Assembly (NCBI RefSeq): GCF_050574275.1
Contig: NZ_CP192260.1
Coordinates: forward strand, 2,418,001 to 2,482,000
From: Virgibacillus_F flavescens
Lineage (GTDB): Bacteria; Bacillota; Bacilli; Bacillales; Amphibacillaceae
Length of the DNA: 64,000 bases
Reading direction: 5' to 3'
The notes below the pieces were generated by a model. It was not told the DNA's origin, ran no database searches, and saw only the letters and a program-made list of their open reading frames with translations. Made by a program: the position numbers and the translations under genes. Below are positions 61,761 through 64,000 of the stretch, piece after piece. Every line of letters begins with the position of its first letter. Within the stretch, counting starts at the first letter, position 1.

Positions 61761-63763
61761 TATTTCAACAGATTTTCCAGTTTATTAACTACGTTTTCAA
61801 CTGTAAATCCATATTCTTCAATAACTTTATCACCGTTTGCTGACGCACCGAATGTATCGATCCCTAGCACTGCACCATGGTCACCTACATAACGTTCCCA
61901 TCCAAACGATGTTGCCATTTCAATAGCTAAACGAGTTTTCACTTGTGGAGGTAATACTTCATTCTTGTATGCAGTATTCTGCTCATTAAAACGATCCCAT
62001 GACGGCATACTGATAACATTAACATGAATTCCTCTATTTTTTAGTTCCTTTTGAGCTTTTACTGCTAATTGTACTTCAGATCCTGTTGCAAGTAATAATG
62101 CATCCGGAGTTTCTTTATCGCTCTTGCTTACCACATAAGCGCCTTTTTTAACACCTTCATACGCGTTTTCTTTCGTACCTTCAAGTGTTGGTAAACCTTG
62201 TCTAGTTAAAACCAATGCTGTCGGTTTATTTGTAGATTCTAACGCTAATCGCCAAGCCGCTTGTGTCTCATTACCATCTGCTGGACGAATTAGAGATAAA
62301 CCAGGCATAGCACGAAATGCTGCTAGATGCTCAACTGGTTCATGTGTTGGTCCATCTTCTCCAACAGCGATAGAATCATGAGTGAATACAAATGTTACTG
62401 GAACATTCATAATCGCTGATAGGCGCACAGCTGGACGTAAATAATCACTGAATACAAAGAATGTACCTGCATATACTTTAAGTCCACCATGAAGGGCCAT
62501 ACCATTTAAGGCAGCTGCCATAGCAAATTCTCTTACGCCAAACCAAATATTTTTTCCGGCATAGTTATCACGGGAAAAATCAGTTTGTTCATTAACACTA
62601 GTTTTATTAGAACCAGCTAAATCCGCACTACCTCCAAACAATTGAGGAACTGCATTGGAAATTGCATTTAGTACTTCACCTGAAGATGCACGCGTTGCAA
62701 GTTTATCTTTTTCAGGTTCATAAATTGGTAAGTTTTTATCCCAATCAATTGGTAATTCACCAGTCATGGCCAGCTCCAATTTCTTTGCATCTTCTGGGTA
62801 TTTTTCTTTATAGCTTTCTAATAGTTGATTCCAGTTACTCTCTGCATCCTCACCACTTTTACCGATCTTTTCGTTAAAATCAGCGTATACCTCTTCAGGA
62901 ACATGGAATTCTTCATGTGACCATTTATATGATTCCTTAGTAAGCTTAACCTCATCAGCTCCAAGCGGAGCACCGTGAGATGCTGAAGAAGCAGATTTAT
63001 TTGGAGAACCAAATCCAATTACAGTTTTCACCTCGATTAAGGTAGGTTGGTCTGTATTTGCTTTTGCTTCTTTAAGTGCATTTCGTAACTCATTAACATC
63101 GTTTCCGTCTTCGACACGAATTACTTGCCAACCGTAGGCTTTAAAGCGTTGTTCCGTATTATCTGAGAATGAACGATCCAAATCTCCATCGAGTGATATG
63201 TCGTTTGAATCGTATAAGGCCACTAACTTTCCTAAGCCCAGATGTCCTGCAAGTGAAGCAGTTTCATGTGATACACCTTCCATTAAGTCACCATCACTAA
63301 CAAGTGCAAATGTGTGATGATCTACAACAGAAATGTCTTTTTTATTAAACGTTGCTGCAAGGTGCGCTTCAGCCATAGCCATACCTACTGACATTGCAAT
63401 GCCTTGTCCTAAAGGTCCCGTCGTTGCTTCTACCCCATCCGTGTGATGAACTTCTGGATGGCCCGGTGTTCTTGAATCCCATTGTCTGAAGTTCTTTAAG
63501 TCTTCAATCGTTACATCATATCCAGCTAAGTGAAGCAGACTGTACAATAGCATAGATCCATGTCCAGCTGATAACACAAAACGATCCCGATTAAACCATT
63601 GTGAGTTTTTAGGGTTTTGGTTCATGAAATCAGTCCATAATGTGTATGCCATAGGAGCAGCCCCCATAGGTAAACCTGGATGACCTGAGTTTGCTTTTTC
63701 GATAGCATCAATTGATAGTGTTCGAATCGTGTTGATTGATTTTTGTTCTACGTTTGTTGACAT
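61760..63763 (-). CDS. tkt: Transketolase
   Basis: A 667-residue thiamine-diphosphate enzyme of the non-oxidative pentose phosphate pathway. Motifs are NSGHPGLPMGAAPMAY, GPLGQGIAMSVGMA and the cofactor motif SDGDLMEGVSHE through DSNDIS. Later come GVREFAMAAALNG and THDSIAVGEDGPTHEPVEHL. It is of full length, and the order ynzC-tkt-sirA is as in B. subtilis. Confidence 0.97.
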   Translation of the reverse strand: MSTNVEQKSINTIRTLSIDAIEKANSGHPGLPMGAAPMAYTLWTDFMNQNPKNSQWFNRDRFVLSAGHGSMLLYSLLHLAGYDVTIEDLKNFRQWDSRTPGHPEVHHTDGVEATTGPLGQGIAMSVGMAMAEAHLAATFNKKDISVVDHHTFALVSDGDLMEGVSHETASLAGHLGLGKLVALYDSNDISLDGDLDRSFSDNTEQRFKAYGWQVIRVEDGNDVNELRNALKEAKANTDQPTLIEVKTVIGFGSPNKSASSASHGAPLGADEVKLTKESYKWSHEEFHVPEEVYADFNEKIGKSGEDAESNWNQLLESYKEKYPEDAKKLELAMTGELPIDWDKNLPIYEPEKDKLATRASSGEVLNAISNAVPQLFGGSADLAGSNKTSVNEQTDFSRDNYAGKNIWFGVREFAMAAALNGMALHGGLKVYAGTFFVFSDYLRPAVRLSAIMNVPVTFVFTHDSIAVGEDGPTHEPVEHLAAFRAMPGLSLIRPADGNETQAAWRLALESTNKPTALVLTRQGLPTLEGTKENAYEGVKKGAYVVSKSDKETPDALLLATGSEVQLAVKAQKELKNRGIHVNVISMPSWDRFNEQNTAYKNEVLPPQVKTRLAIEMATSFGWERYVGDHGAVLGIDTFGASANGDKVIEEYGFTVENVVNKLENLLK

Positions 63764-63860
63764 GTAAATCCCCTTTCGTGTCGAAACTTGTTTTAATCCC
63801 TTTCAATTCTATAATGAAAAACGGCTTGTAACAAGTATCACTTATCTATAGTTTGTAAAT

Positions 63861-64000
63861 TTATTTCTTCTTGTTTTCTCTTTGCAAATCTTTTACCTTC
63901 TGTGGCGTAACGTCTTTACCTTCCGGGTCTTTAACTGTCATAGACTTAAATTGATTTTTAAAAGAAGATCGAACATTGCCCAGGTACTCCTTGCGCAAAG
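63861..64000 (-). CDS. ynzC: DUF896 protein YnzC (C-terminal part)
   Basis: The frame runs off the right edge; the start is outside. The visible 45 residues contain LRKEYLGNVRSSFKNQFKSM and the family tail VKDPEGKDVTPQKVKDLQ, ending RENKKK. These match DUF896/YnzC, a small cytoplasmic protein of the SOS-linked lexA-yneA-yneB-ynzC cluster in B. subtilis. Confidence 0.9.
   Translation of the reverse strand, partial: LRKEYLGNVRSSFKNQFKSMTVKDPEGKDVTPQKVKDLQRENKKK

Overview
The window is a low-GC stretch of a Bacillaceae chromosome. Gene content and order follow the Bacillus subtilis yne region (ynzC-tkt-sirA-yneF ... ccdA-yneI-yneJ-yneK ... citB-yneN ... yneP-yneQ ... plsY-yneT-parE-parC) and the yng leucine-degradation operon. 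A permease/binding-protein fusion of the OpuF type, MrpB, SirA, a double dynamin (DynA) and spore-type peptidoglycan enzymes point to a spore-forming, osmotically versatile relative such as Oceanobacillus, Virgibacillus or Lentibacillus. That genus call is inference. I see no rRNA, tRNA, prophage, intact insertion sequence or CRISPR array.

Layout. 1-8.8 kb: end of tatC, yozE, a 1-kb repeat-rich gap, sbcD-sbcC, a YqfQ/VrrA-like gene, a fused msrA-msrB, a DUF6501-like gene and a histidine phosphatase. 8.8-16 kb: LysM carboxypeptidase, 7Fe ferredoxin, acylphosphatase, P1 peptidase, a FAD/Rieske oxidoreductase, divergent citR and citA, and a 47-residue small ORF. 16-22 kb: a guanine-type riboswitch with its terminator ahead of a lipoprotein nucleosidase, an OppA-type lipoprotein, and a preQ1-I riboswitch ahead of queC-queD-queE. 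21.6-32.3 kb: alkD-like, CPBP protease, a second repeat-rich gap, dsdA, fetA-fetB, ykqA, a 5'-3' exonuclease and dynA. 32.5-42.1 kb: CBS protein, flavin reductase, the seven-gene yngJ-I-HA-HB-G-F-E operon and a TetR regulator with an operator-like dyad between regulator and operon. 42.2-52.8 kb: parC-parE with a LexA-like box, yneT, opuF, plsY-folE2-yidD, yneQ-yneP. 52.9-64 kb: an FbpB-like small gene, yneN, citB, a PAS histidine kinase, yneK, ccdC, the response regulator yneI, an orphan mrpB, ccdA, yneF, sirA, tkt and the end of ynzC.

How the genes fit together. citA, citR and citB serve the first TCA steps. The yng operon turns isovaleryl-CoA into acetoacetate plus acetyl-CoA. queCDE, under preQ1 control, and folE2 feed queuosine and folate synthesis from GTP. 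sbcCD, parEC, alkD and the exonuclease serve DNA maintenance. ccdA, ccdC and yneN are thiol-redox and cytochrome c maturation functions.

The most noteworthy signals are: intergenic gaps at 0.7-1.7 kb and 22.9-23.4 kb built from the same repeat modules; a separate two-hairpin repeat with three copies; a guanine riboswitch over a secreted nucleosidase whose usual catalytic Asp is Asn; a lone mrpB inside the ccd cluster; and an FbpB-family small gene with a probable ATT start and an apparent frameshift into a repeat.
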